NCBI GenBank assembly: GCA_003184365.1
Contig: NKYR01000108.1
Location: 62,001 to 126,000, forward strand
Direction: 5' to 3'
Length of the DNA stretch: 64,000 bases
Origin: Evernia prunastri
Lineage: Eukaryota; Ascomycota; Lecanoromycetes; Lecanorales; Parmeliaceae
Shown piece after piece: positions 1 to 10,652 of this stretch. Positions within the stretch are counted from its first letter, which is position 1. Each line of letters begins with the position of its first letter. The notes under the pieces are model-generated. The model was not told the DNA's origin, made no database searches, and saw only the letters and a list, made by a program, of their open reading frames with translations. The position numbers were made by a program, and so were the translations under genes.

Positions 1-1734
1 GCCTTTTGGCCGATATCGGTACGGTAGTGCATGTCCTTGAAATGAATCGTCGACATCAGGGTGTAAGCATCTGCAATAGCGTCTTCCAGAGTTGCAGCGA
101 TTGATGTAGCGGCTATTACTCGCCCTCCTGCTGTCTTCAGAGTGTTTCCAGAGAGCGTTGTGCCGGCATGAAAGATCATCCTGTCGGGCGAAAGATTGCC
201 TTTCGGCGGAGGATCAATGATGAGAGTATCGCCGCGGATATAGTTACCTGGGTAGCCACCTGCTGCGGCTACGACTGTAGTCGAGAATTTTGGTTCGATG
301 TCGATACGGACACTCTTGAGCCACCGGTCCGTGCAGCCTAACATGATCTCTGCCAGATCTGTTTCAGCACTCAGAAGCGGCAGTAGCGTTTGGGTCTCTG
401 GGTCCCCAAATCGCACATTATATTCAAGTGCTTTGGGACCGCTCTTGGTAACCATAATACCCGTAAAGAGCAGACCAATGAATGTATTTCCTTCGCCAAT
501 CAGCGCAGATAAGCAGCCGAATATGGAATACTTACTTTCCATACTCATCCCATGTATGGTCGGCTCAAGGATTGTCCGATGCACCTCGTCAATTAATTGA
601 GGAGTCGCGATAGGTGCAGGCCCGTAACACCCCATGCCTCCCGTGTCTGTAGCGCAACCATCAGGCTACTAAAATTCGAAGCCATAGAATGAGGAGACGT
701 ACTCGGTCCTTTGTCTCCATCGAAGACTGACTTGTGGTCCTGTTGATGTTTCCAAGGTCAGTACTTCGGCTCTCGGTAACCGTGGAGCTTTAGTGCTCAA
801 GCTTAATGATGTCTCGAGACTTGAGAGCCAGCACGAAAGACGCAACAAGTCTTCGAAAACACGTACTTGCGCTGGCGGAAGCGATCGCAGCGTGAAGCCG
901 TCGCTGAATGATAAAAAACTTAGTTCTTCTCCTTCTAGGAACTCCTCAATTACTATCTCATCACCAGCAGCTCCGAACTCCTTTTTAAGCATTATATTCT
1001 TCAACGCCTCGTGTGCCTCCTCTTTGTTGGACGGTATAATTACTCCTTTGCCCGCAGCCCTACGAAAATCTGTGAGTTAGCATCATCACATCTCATCGAG
1101 CTGCAAGACAGCTTCAGGAGCTAAGGATTGGCCTTGCTCTAGAGACATGATCCGTGATCGAGACAATGGTGGAAAAGACAGAGAAGAGGCTCCGAAATGT
1201 ACATACAGCCCATTGGCCTTAAGGACAACTTTGTGAGCAACACTATCAAGATATGATTTCGCCTGCTCATAATTGTTGAAATTCCGATACTCTGCGGTTG
1301 GAATTCCCCATCGAGCCATGAAATCTTTTGAGAAAACCTTCGAGCCTTCCATGCGCGCAGCCTTTTCAGTAGGTCCAAAGCATCGGATAGCGGCTTAGTG
1401 CGGCCATCAGCAAGAGCCTCTTCGACAGATATTTATTGCATTTGCACTTGCCCTTTCTGAAATGACCTTCTATGCCAGCGACCAAAGTTGCTTCAGGTCC
1501 AGGAACAACAAGGTTGATGTTGTTTTCCTTGGCAAAAGCGACGAGACCTGGGAAGTCGTCTGCTTTCACCGCATCCACATTCTCTACCCTTTCCAACCCA
1601 CGAGCAGTTCCACCGTTTCCAGGTACCACAAAGATCGTGTCTACCCTTGGCGACTGGCTGAGCTTCCACGCCAGAGCATGTTCCCGACCGCCGTTACCAA
1701 TTAAGAGAACACGTAAACGACTAATGTCATCCAT
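1..1734 (-). CDS. ADE5,7: Bifunctional purine biosynthesis protein, GARS half (partial)
   Basis: Phosphoribosylamine-glycine ligase (GARS) forms GAR from phosphoribosylamine, glycine and ATP in the cytosol. In fungi it is normally fused to AIR synthetase, which would lie beyond the left edge. The N-terminus has the family motif LLIGNGGREHALAWKL. After splicing come the ATP-grasp stretches GLAAGKGVIIP, EFGAAGDEIVIEEFLEG, GPNTGGMGCYGP and EYNVRFGDPETQTLLPLL. My exons on the minus strand are 1734-1452, 1393-1207, 1059-867, 739-703, 646-536 and 490-1, and the joins keep frame throughout. The first intron (1451-1394) has a GCAAGT donor, so it is GC-AG; the other four are GT-AG. An in-frame ATG at 1767 would add 11 residues; I prefer 1734 because it sits close to the conserved start. 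Family call is very secure; the fusion is inferred from fungal orthologues. Confidence 0.93.
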
Positions 1735-2058
1735 GACTACCTCTTCGATATTTGGATCAGATAACATGTCGAAAGGTGTACAGAGGCGGGAGACTCATTG
1801 GCTCGTTCCTCGGTTGACATAAAAGTCTTTGAAGACTCAAGACTGCCTGAAAGTTCTTGAAAATTTAAACGAGGCGCTAGTTATCTACTAGTCTTCACTG
1901 TCTTCTAAGCGCCAATTCAGCCTAAAGTACTTTATGACTGTGGTGCCCTCGTGCGCTTCTCGTCTCCCTTGGTCTTGTCAATGGAAATGCAACTGCCAAC
2001 CGTGTTTGCGAGTGATTGGTGAGCTTCGATAACTACTCCCTCCAAAGTGGAAACAATC

Positions 2059-2479
2059 CTACTTATCATCTATCTCAGCAACTAATTCCACGACATGCTT
2101 ATCCACAAAATAAATCTGCAGAACCTGTTGACCTAAGAATTTACTTCCTCTTTGCAACCCAATGCACCCTTTTCCCTCTCTCTTCTCATTCCCACACACA
2201 CCATCACAGGCAAGTGCATGGTCTCGGGCTCTCCCATTCCGTACATGGATAGAACCAAGTCACCTGGTCCCCAACCTGCAAGTCACGATCGCCCACAACT
2301 CTCACCTCCCCACTTGAACCCCCGGGATAGTTCCCCTGAGCGTCCGGCTCATGCACCTCGATCTCAGCTGTGGGAGAACACGATAAACACAGCAAGAAAA
2401 TCCCCGACGTATCCTTGCCTACAACGGTAGTTGAATCCGTTTTATGCAGAGCTGCCTTGACAACTAGCAGGAATAGCAT
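2059..2479 (-). pseudogene. Remnant of a fungal SET-domain-like gene, frameshifted
   Basis: One minus-strand frame carries SCSPTAEIEV, then GEVRVVGDRDLQVGDQVTWFYP and CTEW. This matches, from memory, the C-terminal half of small fungal SET-domain proteins (NHSC.P, then a TFFYPSTEW-like motif). That frame stops near 2204. The expected continuation, a Cys-rich post-SET-like segment (CDGVCGNE, then CIGLQRGSKFL and a helical tail), resumes in a different frame and ends at a TAG at 2059-2061. No intron of plausible size bridges the shift. The N-terminal SET core is not recognisable upstream. I read it as a decayed gene fragment; a single assembly error at about 2200-2210 would be the alternative. 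Confidence 0.45.
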
Positions 2480-2794
2480 TACAAGTCTTCAAATTTTTGA
2501 AGTACTTGGATCCATGTTCTTACAGAACTGTCATGAATTAGTTTTATCGATGCGCGATAACCACGGCTATCACCAATTCACCATATCCGCAGAGGAGATG
2601 GACCAGCAGCCCAAAAGCGTTGCCCAGATAGATCATTGGCTTTCCGTACCATACCTGAAGACTTCGGGTGCGACCTAGCGTCGGCAGTGAAGTGTAACGA
2701 AGGTGCTACACTCTGAGATTTCCACATCAATTTATCCCCGCGTGACATGCTCTTCCTCAAACTTTAGATTTCCTATCCCTTCGAGTAGCTATGC
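2480..2794. other. Intergenic gap between SET-like remnant and permease 3' end
   Basis: No supported coding frame. It should hold the 3' UTR and terminator of the minus-strand permease and, if it was ever complete, the missing 5' part of the SET-like remnant, which I could not find. Confidence 0.4.
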
Positions 2795-4850
2795 TCAGTA
2801 CCCGCTAGAGGCATCTATTACTGGTCCCTTGTACACCTTGTTTCCTCCTATCACATACCAAATCACACTTAGTAATAGAACTGATCCCGTCACAACAAAG
2901 CAGTAATTCATGCTGTAGGCAGTGACTTTGGCTGATGATGGCCAAAAGCTGAAGAAAAGAATGACGCAAAGGAACAAGATAGAAACTAGATTGACGGCAG
3001 GACCTAAAATGCCGGGCATCCGCCAGGGACCCCAACTGAGCTCGAAACCAGGAGTGTTCGTAAATCGATGCTTCGAATAGGAAGCATGCCGGATCTTACC
3101 AGTAAGACGTCGCCAGAGCAAAAGGGAGATGGGTAAAAGGTATGAAGCACATAAACCGGTGGCCGAGATGGCGGTGATATTGGTGAAAGTTGTAGATGAG
3201 GCCAGAACAAGAAATGATAGTAGGATGGACATGGTAGCGCTGCTGATGACGGCAACCATGGGTATCGACGTCTTCTGGTGAACCTAGAAAGATGACTGGT
3301 TAGTTTTCAATCTTGGCTATGACTGTCTGGACCTCTGGGCGATCAACTTACCCTGGAAAGATACTTATGTCCCGGCACGCCTTGATCTCGTGCAAATGCC
3401 CAAGTCATCCGAGAACATGAAGCCAAAAGAGCGACGTTGCAAAAGAACTGCATAGCCGCTACCATGCAAACCATGAACGCCGCTCCAGCAACTGACCCCG
3501 TTGCATCGATGAAAACCTGGATGAAGGTGTATCCAGGGTTTGAATTCAAAGCTGAAGTCAAGTCTTCTGCCACGAAGAGTATCGCCATCATCATCGCGAA
3601 CCCTAGAGCACCATTCAAGGTGACACTGATGAGGATCGACCAAGGCACGACGATTGGAGCATTCTGAATCTCCTCAGACATCTAGACAGACACACATCCC
3701 TGAGCGCCGACCTTCAGACCTCAAGTGGGAATGTACTCACATGTATTGCACCATCAGCCCCTGCAATGACCAAGTATGCTCCAATAAGCCCAACCATAAA
3801 GGGAAGTCCCTGTGTAGGAAATTCTCCCCGATTGATCCATTGTCCAAAGACCTGATGCGGGTCTTGATGCTCTCCAAAGATTACCAAAGGAAGCAGGACT
3901 GCGACGAACCCCACAAAGTACAGTAACAGAACGAAGCCTTCGAGTTTGGGTAGAAAAGCACTGGCGAGTATGTTGAAGAACAGAGCAAAAGCTGTTGCTG
4001 CCCAGAACAAGAGCATTTGCTTATAAGGTTCAGGCTGATATCCACTCCGAGTCATAACAATCAGTCCTTGGATCACGTTGGACTCGACATAATTACATGT
4101 TGCAAAGACGGCTTGCCAGCCGATGAGGGTCAACCAGCCTTTTGAGGTGTTAGCTTCAGATGTGTGGGCAGACCATTCTTTGGGGCGGTGACCAGTTATG
4201 TAATTCAAGAACTTATGCGAGCCAGACGGCGCGAGCATTGACACCCAGTGGTATTGTCCTCCAGCAGTTGGAGCCCTGCCGTCTGAGTGAGCTTTTAGGG
4301 AGTGGGCTCACGTAGTGACACAAATATCGAGGTTAGTTCTCCTAAGGAGGCGTAGGTCGCGAGATAACCCACGAATGCAAAGATCAACCCGTAGATGAAT
4401 CCAGCGGGCCCTCCACTGGAGCAATTATCAGCCAAACGTCGTGAAGAAAAGTGTCCTCCAATGGATTGTTACTTTGGGATTGAGATATCGAAACCGCTGA
4501 GTTGCGATACTGTTAACAAAAAGCCTTGTTCGTCAGATTCTGCAACCGTGACCTACGTGAGTACAACCACCCATGAGATCAGAAGAGTGCACGAAAAGCC
4601 CACAATCGATAGGAACCCAAACTTACGCTATTGTTCAGGTAAGAGAGTAAGATACCAATTCCCAAGGACCAGATCTGATGGGGAAAATCACCTTTAAGAC
4701 TGGAGTTCTACCGATTCTCAGCAACACATCTGGCCGTGTCCCAATGTCTCTCATCTCTCGGGCAACTGCTTTGTCTTGTGATACAGATCCGTTAAAATCA
4801 TATCGTTCCAGCTCATACCCTGCCGACTGGTTTGGGATATGTGAGTCCAT
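2795..4850 (-). CDS. APC-superfamily permease (amino acid/GABA/choline type), 5' part irregular
   Basis: Plasma- or vacuolar-membrane transporter of the fungal UGA4/HNM1-like APC branch; the substrate cannot be told from sequence. The N-terminal exon (4850-4692) ends in LLRIGRTPVLK. The next (from 4627) gives RKFGFLSIVGFSCTLLISW, the usual first membrane segment. Later come NGGPAGFIYG, APTAGGQYHWVSMLAP, a long membrane region and WAFARDQGVPGHKYLS. Clean GT-AG introns lie at 4628-4691, 3682-3740 and 3284-3351. Two joins are abnormal. After LLISW (4571) I cannot reach NGGPAG (from 4415) with canonical signals without hitting stops or losing frame. The join TSM-APTAGG needs an intron at 4276-4325 that begins with AT rather than GT. 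Either splicing is unusual or the gene is decaying. Family call is strong, functionality uncertain. Confidence 0.75.
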
Positions 4851-5644
4851 TGCAAATGCGTGGCGCGCGCGAAGAGGAGTTCATAGAAGTGCGCTTTGTT
4901 GAAATAGACTTCTGAAAAGGGGTGGATTGTCCATTACTTGTGTAGAATGGGAGCAAGCAAGCAATATGATCGCTAGTGTTCACCGTCTTTAAAGAGGGTG
5001 TCAGACTACGCCGCAGCCAGCGAATACTTGCATCGGCCGTATTGCTCCTTTTCTGCTTGCAGCATGTACATGCCTCAAGCATGACAAGGCGTCCTCAGCC
5101 TGACAAGCATGATAAGGCATCCCCAGCCTGATACAATGACCAGCGCGGGCATTACCCAAAACGGGATCCGCACTACTGATCTAGGTAACATGCAGCAGAG
5201 TATTTTTCATTCCCAGTGATTCCCGCTTGTTTCCACTCAGTCTTAACGCAGCTCCAATGCAGTCAGCACGGTGGCGCTGAGACAGATAGGAGAGTCAACC
5301 TGCTGGCTGTGCGTACCTGGTGTTTTTTTTTAAGGCCGTCATAGTCGGTGATTGTCCCACCGCAATGCAGCTGCATATTCCTTATCAAAAACGGAATTTC
5401 TGGCTACAACCGGGCATAGTTCAGTCGTACCATGGTCAAGTGAAAGTGGAAATGGTGAGGCACAATGACGACGCAACAATTTTACCGGGTTGTAACTAAT
5501 GAGAGAAGTGTAGCCTTGCGGTGCTATGCTGCTACATGCGTTTATTAGTGAGATGAAATCCCCTGTGATTTACCTCGACGCATCATATTTCGACAAGCTC
5601 AGCATACAACGCAGCCCAGTCTCTGTCTACCGGCAACTAGAGTC
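4851..5644. other. Divergent intergenic region (permease / rhodopsin-like gene)
   Basis: No supported gene. It separates two divergent start codons and so should carry both promoters. It holds a 28-bp near-perfect tandem duplication at 5076-5131 and an eight-base T run near 5323. Confidence 0.5.
5076..5131. repeat. 28-bp tandem duplication
   Basis: Two adjacent 28-bp copies (5076-5103 and 5104-5131), each starting CAAGCATGA and ending CAGCCTGA, differ at three positions. They lie between divergent promoters. Origin and role unknown. Confidence 0.8.
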
Positions 5645-6893
5645 ATGGCTCGAGAATTGATCACAACCAGCAACTACTCGCTCCTTGTGCTCACAGTCAA
5701 CTGGTTTACTTGCGCAGTTGCAATTATAAGTACAGCGGCGCGGGGAGTTGCCAAAATCACGTTTCGTCGTCCCATCAGCCTTGACGATTATTCGAGTTGC
5801 TTGTCACTCGTAAGCTTGACCAAAAGCCCTTATCCAAGAAACCCATCTTGACTCCACGGTTGCCCCTTGGCTTCTCGCCATTGCTCAGTCCGTTGCTGTT
5901 ACTGTCAGAACATCAAATGGACTAGGCAAACACATCGGTGCATTGGTTCCATCTCAAGTCTCAGCTTACTTGAAGGTCAGTCATGGCAAAGCTGCTGAAG
6001 GCCTTTCGGTCGCTAACGGCTTAAGGCTACATATGCCGACAACATTCTTTATATCAGCAGCATTTGTTTTTCAGAACTTTCAGTTCTTCTGCTGCTCAAA
6101 TTCATCACACCATCTAAAAGAGATAGACGATTTCTTCTGAGTGTTGGGTGTTTTACTGGAGCTTGGTCTTTCATTGCGTTTCTGGTCAGTATTGTTGATT
6201 GCGGATCACCGAAACCTTGGGACTGGCTGAGTGGCCACTGTATTGATCAGGTAAGGCAGAAGCTGGGGATGGCCGCATATACTATCCATCAACTGAAGTC
6301 GCAATAGATATCATGGTGGACTTGCATTGAGGTTGTGAACACTTTGATTAATGTGACTTTGATTGTCGCACCCGTCTTTATTCTCCAAGGACTCCAGATG
6401 TCTACTTTTAGAAAGTGTTCTGTTATATCAGTTTTTGCTGTACGAATCACGTGAGTAATTGTATTCTTCTGAGAAGCAAGCAGCTCATGGGTGCATCAGG
6501 GTTTGTGTCGCGTCAATATGCAAGCTGGTCTATCTGAGAAGAGTCCGACACACCAATGATTTGATCTTCGCAATCTGGCCTGTCACAGTCTGCACTCAAA
6601 CGATTCAATGTCTGAGCATAGTGACCTATAGCTCACTCTTTCTCAAACCCCTATTCGAAGCGCTCGACTCAGGATTTATGAGGAGCGATGATCTGAGACG
6701 AAAAGGCTTCGAAGCCCCGGATGGTAACTTTGACCTCTCGTTCCTTAGCTCCGATGGGGCGACTGATGCCGCTACCGGTTCTAAGAGACTGAGACAAGCG
6801 GGGAATAGTAGCACGGTGACAACGGATGGTCGCGAGGCAGGACTAGACAGCAACAGCCAGAACAGTCAGTCGCCGATTATCAAGAATATCTGA
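5645..6893 (+). CDS. Rhodopsin-like fungal integral membrane protein (7-TM)
   Basis: Five exons (5645-5809, 5889-5975, 6026-6250, 6308-6450, 6500-6893) joined by GT-AG introns of 79, 50, 57 and 49 nt give 337 residues in one frame. The product has the hallmarks of the large fungal rhodopsin-domain / PTH11-related membrane family: a first helix followed by ISLDDY, the segment GLGKHIGALVPSQVSAYLK, a Cys-containing loop (DCGSPKPWDWLSGHC), the helix FILQGLQMSTFR, CKLVYLRRVRHTNDL and IQCLSIVTYSSLFLKPLFEALDSGF. The hydrophilic tail after about residue 265 is Ser-rich and probably cytosolic. No ligand or signalling partner can be named. The genome context gives no hint of a cluster. Confidence 0.85.
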
Positions 6894-7300
6894 ACAGTTG
6901 TAATCACAAGGTAGTCGGGAGAAAAGTGGCAGGGAACATCTCCATCTCAGTCGACCTTGGTGGAGAGCCAGAGTAATCAGTGCTTACAGAGAAATCTCCA
7001 AGACGCAGACAACAAATACTCTCAAATGTTGAATAATGGACTACCTGAAGACTGTGTTGAAGTACACTAAGGAGTACGAAATAGTGTAGAGATGTGATGA
7101 GAATTCTGGTGACGCACAAGTAGTTTACAGCTACGGAAAATTCCGATTACAGACAAGCGATAGGGCTGATTAGTGCAAATTTCAATGCCAAGCCCACTAC
7201 TCAGGTAAGGCGGACTGCCACTATTTCCAAGAGGCAAGCCAATCCCTCACGCCTCACGGCAATATACAAAGGAGCCAACTCCAACCACACTGCCTAAAAC
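6894..7300. other. Intergenic region upstream of TIM10
   Basis: No supported gene. It holds the 3' end of the rhodopsin-like gene and the TIM10 promoter; the sequence AATATACAAA sits about 40 bp before the TIM10 ATG and may be TATA-like, weakly. Confidence 0.4.
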
Positions 7301-7746
7301 ATGTCTTTCCTCTTCGGCGGCCGACCCCAGCTCTCCTCGGCGGAGAAAATCGCCGCCGCGGAAACCGAGGTCGAAATGGTATCGGACATGTTCAACAGGT
7401 ACCCTACCCTCCCCTCCCCTCCCCTACGCTGCCCATCCATCCACACGAACTCATGGTTCGCACTCTACCTACCTGCTCTTTCTTTATCATCAACAACTAC
7501 AGCAACAACAGCAGCAAATTTGTCTAACCGTGACCAAAAACCCCCAACAGGCTATCCCAATCCTGCACGAAGAAGTGCATCCCGCCCGAGTACCGCGAGG
7601 CGGACCTCAACAAGGGCGAGAGCGTCTGCCTCGACCGCTGCGTGAGCAAGTTCTTCGAGGTCAACCTCAAGGTCAGCGAGAAGATGCAGGGGGAGGCGGC
7701 GCAGAAAGGCGGGGGCGGCGGGGCGATGGGGGGGTTTGGGATGTGA
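7301..7746 (+). CDS. TIM10: Mitochondrial import inner membrane translocase subunit Tim10
   Basis: Small intermembrane-space chaperone that pairs with Tim9 and carries hydrophobic carrier precursors to the TIM22 complex. Exons 7301-7398 and 7551-7746, split by a 152-nt GT-AG intron, give 97 residues, a normal size. The twin CX3C motif is intact: CTKKC and CLDRC, separated by 15 residues, giving the two disulfides of the small-Tim fold. The start MSFLFGGRPQLSSAEKIAAAE matches the family and is the first in-frame ATG. The tail is Gly-rich. It converges with the STB6-like gene; the two stop codons are about 250 bp apart. Confidence 0.96.
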
Positions 7747-7997
7747 GAGAGGGGTGGAAGGGGAGGGACGACGGAGTGTTAAATCAGATGTGATTTCTTG
7801 TTCCAGGTGGTGACAGCATAGACGCATTTCGTTCAGGAACGATGGCAGGCGTTGGATACTGCGTTGTTGCAAGCAATCAAGCAAGCTCTTCACTACTCGA
7901 TATGTACATATACATTGTATTATTACACCTGCTGAACCAATGCCAGCTATGAGGTACGCCAAGGGTATCACGCAATGCAAGATCAAACCGAAGGAAA

Positions 7998-10652
7998 TCA
8001 CATATGTACCATCCTCAGAAACCATCCGACCCAAGAATGCTTTGTCTCATCCGGCTCATCAAGCTCTTCTGCTCTTGTTTCGATCTGGACAACCTGCCGC
8101 TCAAAGTCTGCCACTCCATTTTCAACATCTTCCACTTTCGATTCCAACGCGCTCAGTTCATATTCCAGCTTCGCGCCCAGATTTTCAAGGTCTTTGACTG
8201 CGTCGGTCAGCTTGGTTCGTTCATCTGACAGAATCTCATCCGAGGCGTCATGATTAGCATTGTATTCGTCGAAATTCTGATGGTAGATCAAGTCAAGCCT
8301 AGCCTGGTCCCCGGCAGCCTGTTGCTCGTAGACTTGGATATGGTCGACCTTCTGCTTGACCCAAGATGCCACCTGTGTTTCACACTCTTCAAGTCTTTGT
8401 TCCATAACGCGTCCTTGTACCGATAGGCCTTTCTCGAATGAGAGCGCAGTGGGTGCACCTTTTTTCGCAGCAATGCTGTCGTGTTGAGCCATGCCGTCAT
8501 CATCGCCAGCAGCCAAGACATCTACCATTGCTGTAAATGAGAGTTGGCGTGGCCATCGACGTTCCCAGTACTTTGGAGTATTTGTCGAAAGCTTGGGAAG
8601 GCTCCTTGTAAAGCGCAATTGAGGTATAGGGTCATATTGCCCTTCGAACTCTCGCATCTTCTTGATAGCTGCTGTATCCTCCAACGTAAGTGAGCCCTTC
8701 CTCGAATCATCGAATGGCTCACGCCCTTCAGTCCTAGATCGTACCCCCGACGCATTTTCCATTGCGGTCATGTAGTCCGATCTATCAGACGGGTCCTGGT
8801 TAACAGAGGGCGGGTCGAGACTCGAAGCGGATTTGTCGAATTCCCCAGAATAAATAACCTTGCCAAAGACCCTGTTAGATCCCGTTTCCTCAAGGCGTGG
8901 CTTTTCTTCTGTGAAGCCGCTCCCGCGGCGAGACGATGCCTGAGAGCCTACTAGACTTTGTTCGCCACTGTCAGGCTGAGTGTTTAGATTTAACGAAACG
9001 TGTGCCTTCAAATTCGGTTCTCTAGGTTCCTCCACACTCATCCTCGGCTTCTCCTTGAGACTGTCTCCATCAGAGGCGAAATCCACATCTTTGGAGTTCT
9101 TGTGGTGATGTCCGCGTAGGCCTCTCATGCCAACTGCGTCTCTGATTCGCCCTAAGCCACTGCGAGCGTCAGTCGCTTTGCCAGTTACGTTTTTGAAAAC
9201 AGCTTTCCGCAGACCCTGGTCTTTTTCTGGATGATCAATGCTCGTGTGTGAACCAGGCGAGGGACTCAGATAGATATGATCGGATAAGACGTGCCGAAGG
9301 GATGGATCATCATCAACAGAATCCCGTTTCTTGCCTCCACCCTGCTCGTTGTCATTCAAGATCATGCCCTCATCTCCTCCTAGATTACTGAAGACATCGC
9401 TTTCGTTGTTCTTCCGCGGTCTTCCATGCCACAGCCACTTAAATCTCTCTCCTGAGCCCATCTGGACAAAGGTTTCGATGTCCAAAGTCTCTACCTCAGC
9501 AATACTGGCTTTCTCCCGTCCATGCACCAGCTCGCCCCCCTTACCACTGAGCTCTGCCGCAGTCGACTTAACTGCTCGTGGTACTGTCCAACCCTTCCCA
9601 CTGGCAGCTTTTGCAGTCACCCTGTGTAGCCTATCCAGCGTTTGTCGATCGAATCTTCGGGTGCGTTCCATCTTCTGGGACCTCTGGAAATGAGCAATTC
9701 CTCTTTTGGTGTTGACAATGTCGAAAACGTCTTTTGCTACAGGTGCTCCAGCAGCATTGAGCCTGTTTCGTGCGCCCATAAGTATTCCAAGAAGAGCCGC
9801 AACGGTGGTAGGCCCCAATATACCGTCGCTAGGGTCAATATTAAAGTACTCAGTTCCTAGCTCTGTCCACCAATCATTTATGGCTTGCTCCGTAACATCA
9901 CAGAGTAACCCATCAGCATACTCCGGCGCCAATTTCCCAAACAGTAATAGCGCAACTTGACACAGCTTGACAAGCTCAATCACGGCATTGTATAGGGGAA
10001 TTCGATCACTTGTATGGTAGAGTTGCATGAATTTGGCCTGCGTCGCCCCAATTGGCGGAGATAGACTGAGGCTTGCTCGTCCCGAGCATCCCATCCGCTT
10101 CATGTTCTCATTCACTATGAAGTCTTCCCTATGCTTTTTAATATCCCCATCTGGAACCGCGATGACCGTCAACGCAGACGGGAAGCCGCTTAGATTCGTG
10201 ACCATCAGTGTTCCTAAAGGTGTTTCTTTTTTCCTCGCATGGTATTTTATAATGGCCTTAAGATAGACACGGAGGCGGGGCGACCATGCTTCTTCGTTTG
10301 TTGGGACACTCAAGACTCCTACGATAACGGCGTTCTGTTCGAGGCCTGTGTAGGTTGTAATGACAAACGTCGGATGCACCCTTGAGCATGCCCATTGCTC
10401 GACTACATAGAGCTCGTAGCCTGTCAGCCGACGCCTTCTTTCTAGTACCACCGTCGACGGGTCTTCTTCAAGGTATCTGAATGCCGCAGGGTCCGTGAAT
10501 ACAAGACGTTGATGCGGTGGTTGAGGAGTGGAGTCATTCTTTCTAGGACTCTTCGAAGAGCCATTGGGTCCTTCCACTCCAGATTCTTCGGTCGCAAAGT
10601 CTCTTTCCTCTGTATCATTATCCATTATCCCAACCACTCTCTCCAGGCTCAT
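7998..10652 (-). CDS. STB6/STB2-like protein (putative Sin3-associated)
   Basis: Single-exon frame of 884 residues from the ATG at 10652; a further in-frame ATG at 10625 is possible. Residues about 70-380 form the conserved domain of the yeast STB2/STB6 family, with the stretches LTGYELYVVEQWACSR, HPTFVITTYTG, RKETPLGTLMVTNLSGFPSA, DGLLCDVTEQAINDWW and DGILGPTTVAALLG, followed by RTRRFDRQTLDRLHR and VPRAVKSTAAELSGKGGE. The middle (about 400-700) is charged, low-complexity and probably disordered. The C-terminus (about 760-870) is a long heptad-rich region likely to form a coiled coil. In yeast the family was found as Sin3-binding; a role in filamentous fungi is inferred only. It is divergent from the RMD5-like gene across 440 bp. 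Confidence 0.85.
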   Translation of the reverse strand: MSLERVVGIMDNDTEERDFATEESGVEGPNGSSKSPRKNDSTPQPPHQRLVFTDPAAFRYLEEDPSTVVLERRRRLTGYELYVVEQWACSRVHPTFVITTYTGLEQNAVIVGVLSVPTNEEAWSPRLRVYLKAIIKYHARKKETPLGTLMVTNLSGFPSALTVIAVPDGDIKKHREDFIVNENMKRMGCSGRASLSLSPPIGATQAKFMQLYHTSDRIPLYNAVIELVKLCQVALLLFGKLAPEYADGLLCDVTEQAINDWWTELGTEYFNIDPSDGILGPTTVAALLGILMGARNRLNAAGAPVAKDVFDIVNTKRGIAHFQRSQKMERTRRFDRQTLDRLHRVTAKAASGKGWTVPRAVKSTAAELSGKGGELVHGREKASIAEVETLDIETFVQMGSGERFKWLWHGRPRKNNESDVFSNLGGDEGMILNDNEQGGGKKRDSVDDDPSLRHVLSDHIYLSPSPGSHTSIDHPEKDQGLRKAVFKNVTGKATDARSGLGRIRDAVGMRGLRGHHHKNSKDVDFASDGDSLKEKPRMSVEEPREPNLKAHVSLNLNTQPDSGEQSLVGSQASSRRGSGFTEEKPRLEETGSNRVFGKVIYSGEFDKSASSLDPPSVNQDPSDRSDYMTAMENASGVRSRTEGREPFDDSRKGSLTLEDTAAIKKMREFEGQYDPIPQLRFTRSLPKLSTNTPKYWERRWPRQLSFTAMVDVLAAGDDDGMAQHDSIAAKKGAPTALSFEKGLSVQGRVMEQRLEECETQVASWVKQKVDHIQVYEQQAAGDQARLDLIYHQNFDEYNANHDASDEILSDERTKLTDAVKDLENLGAKLEYELSALESKVEDVENGVADFERQVVQIETRAEELDEPDETKHSWVGWFLRMVHM

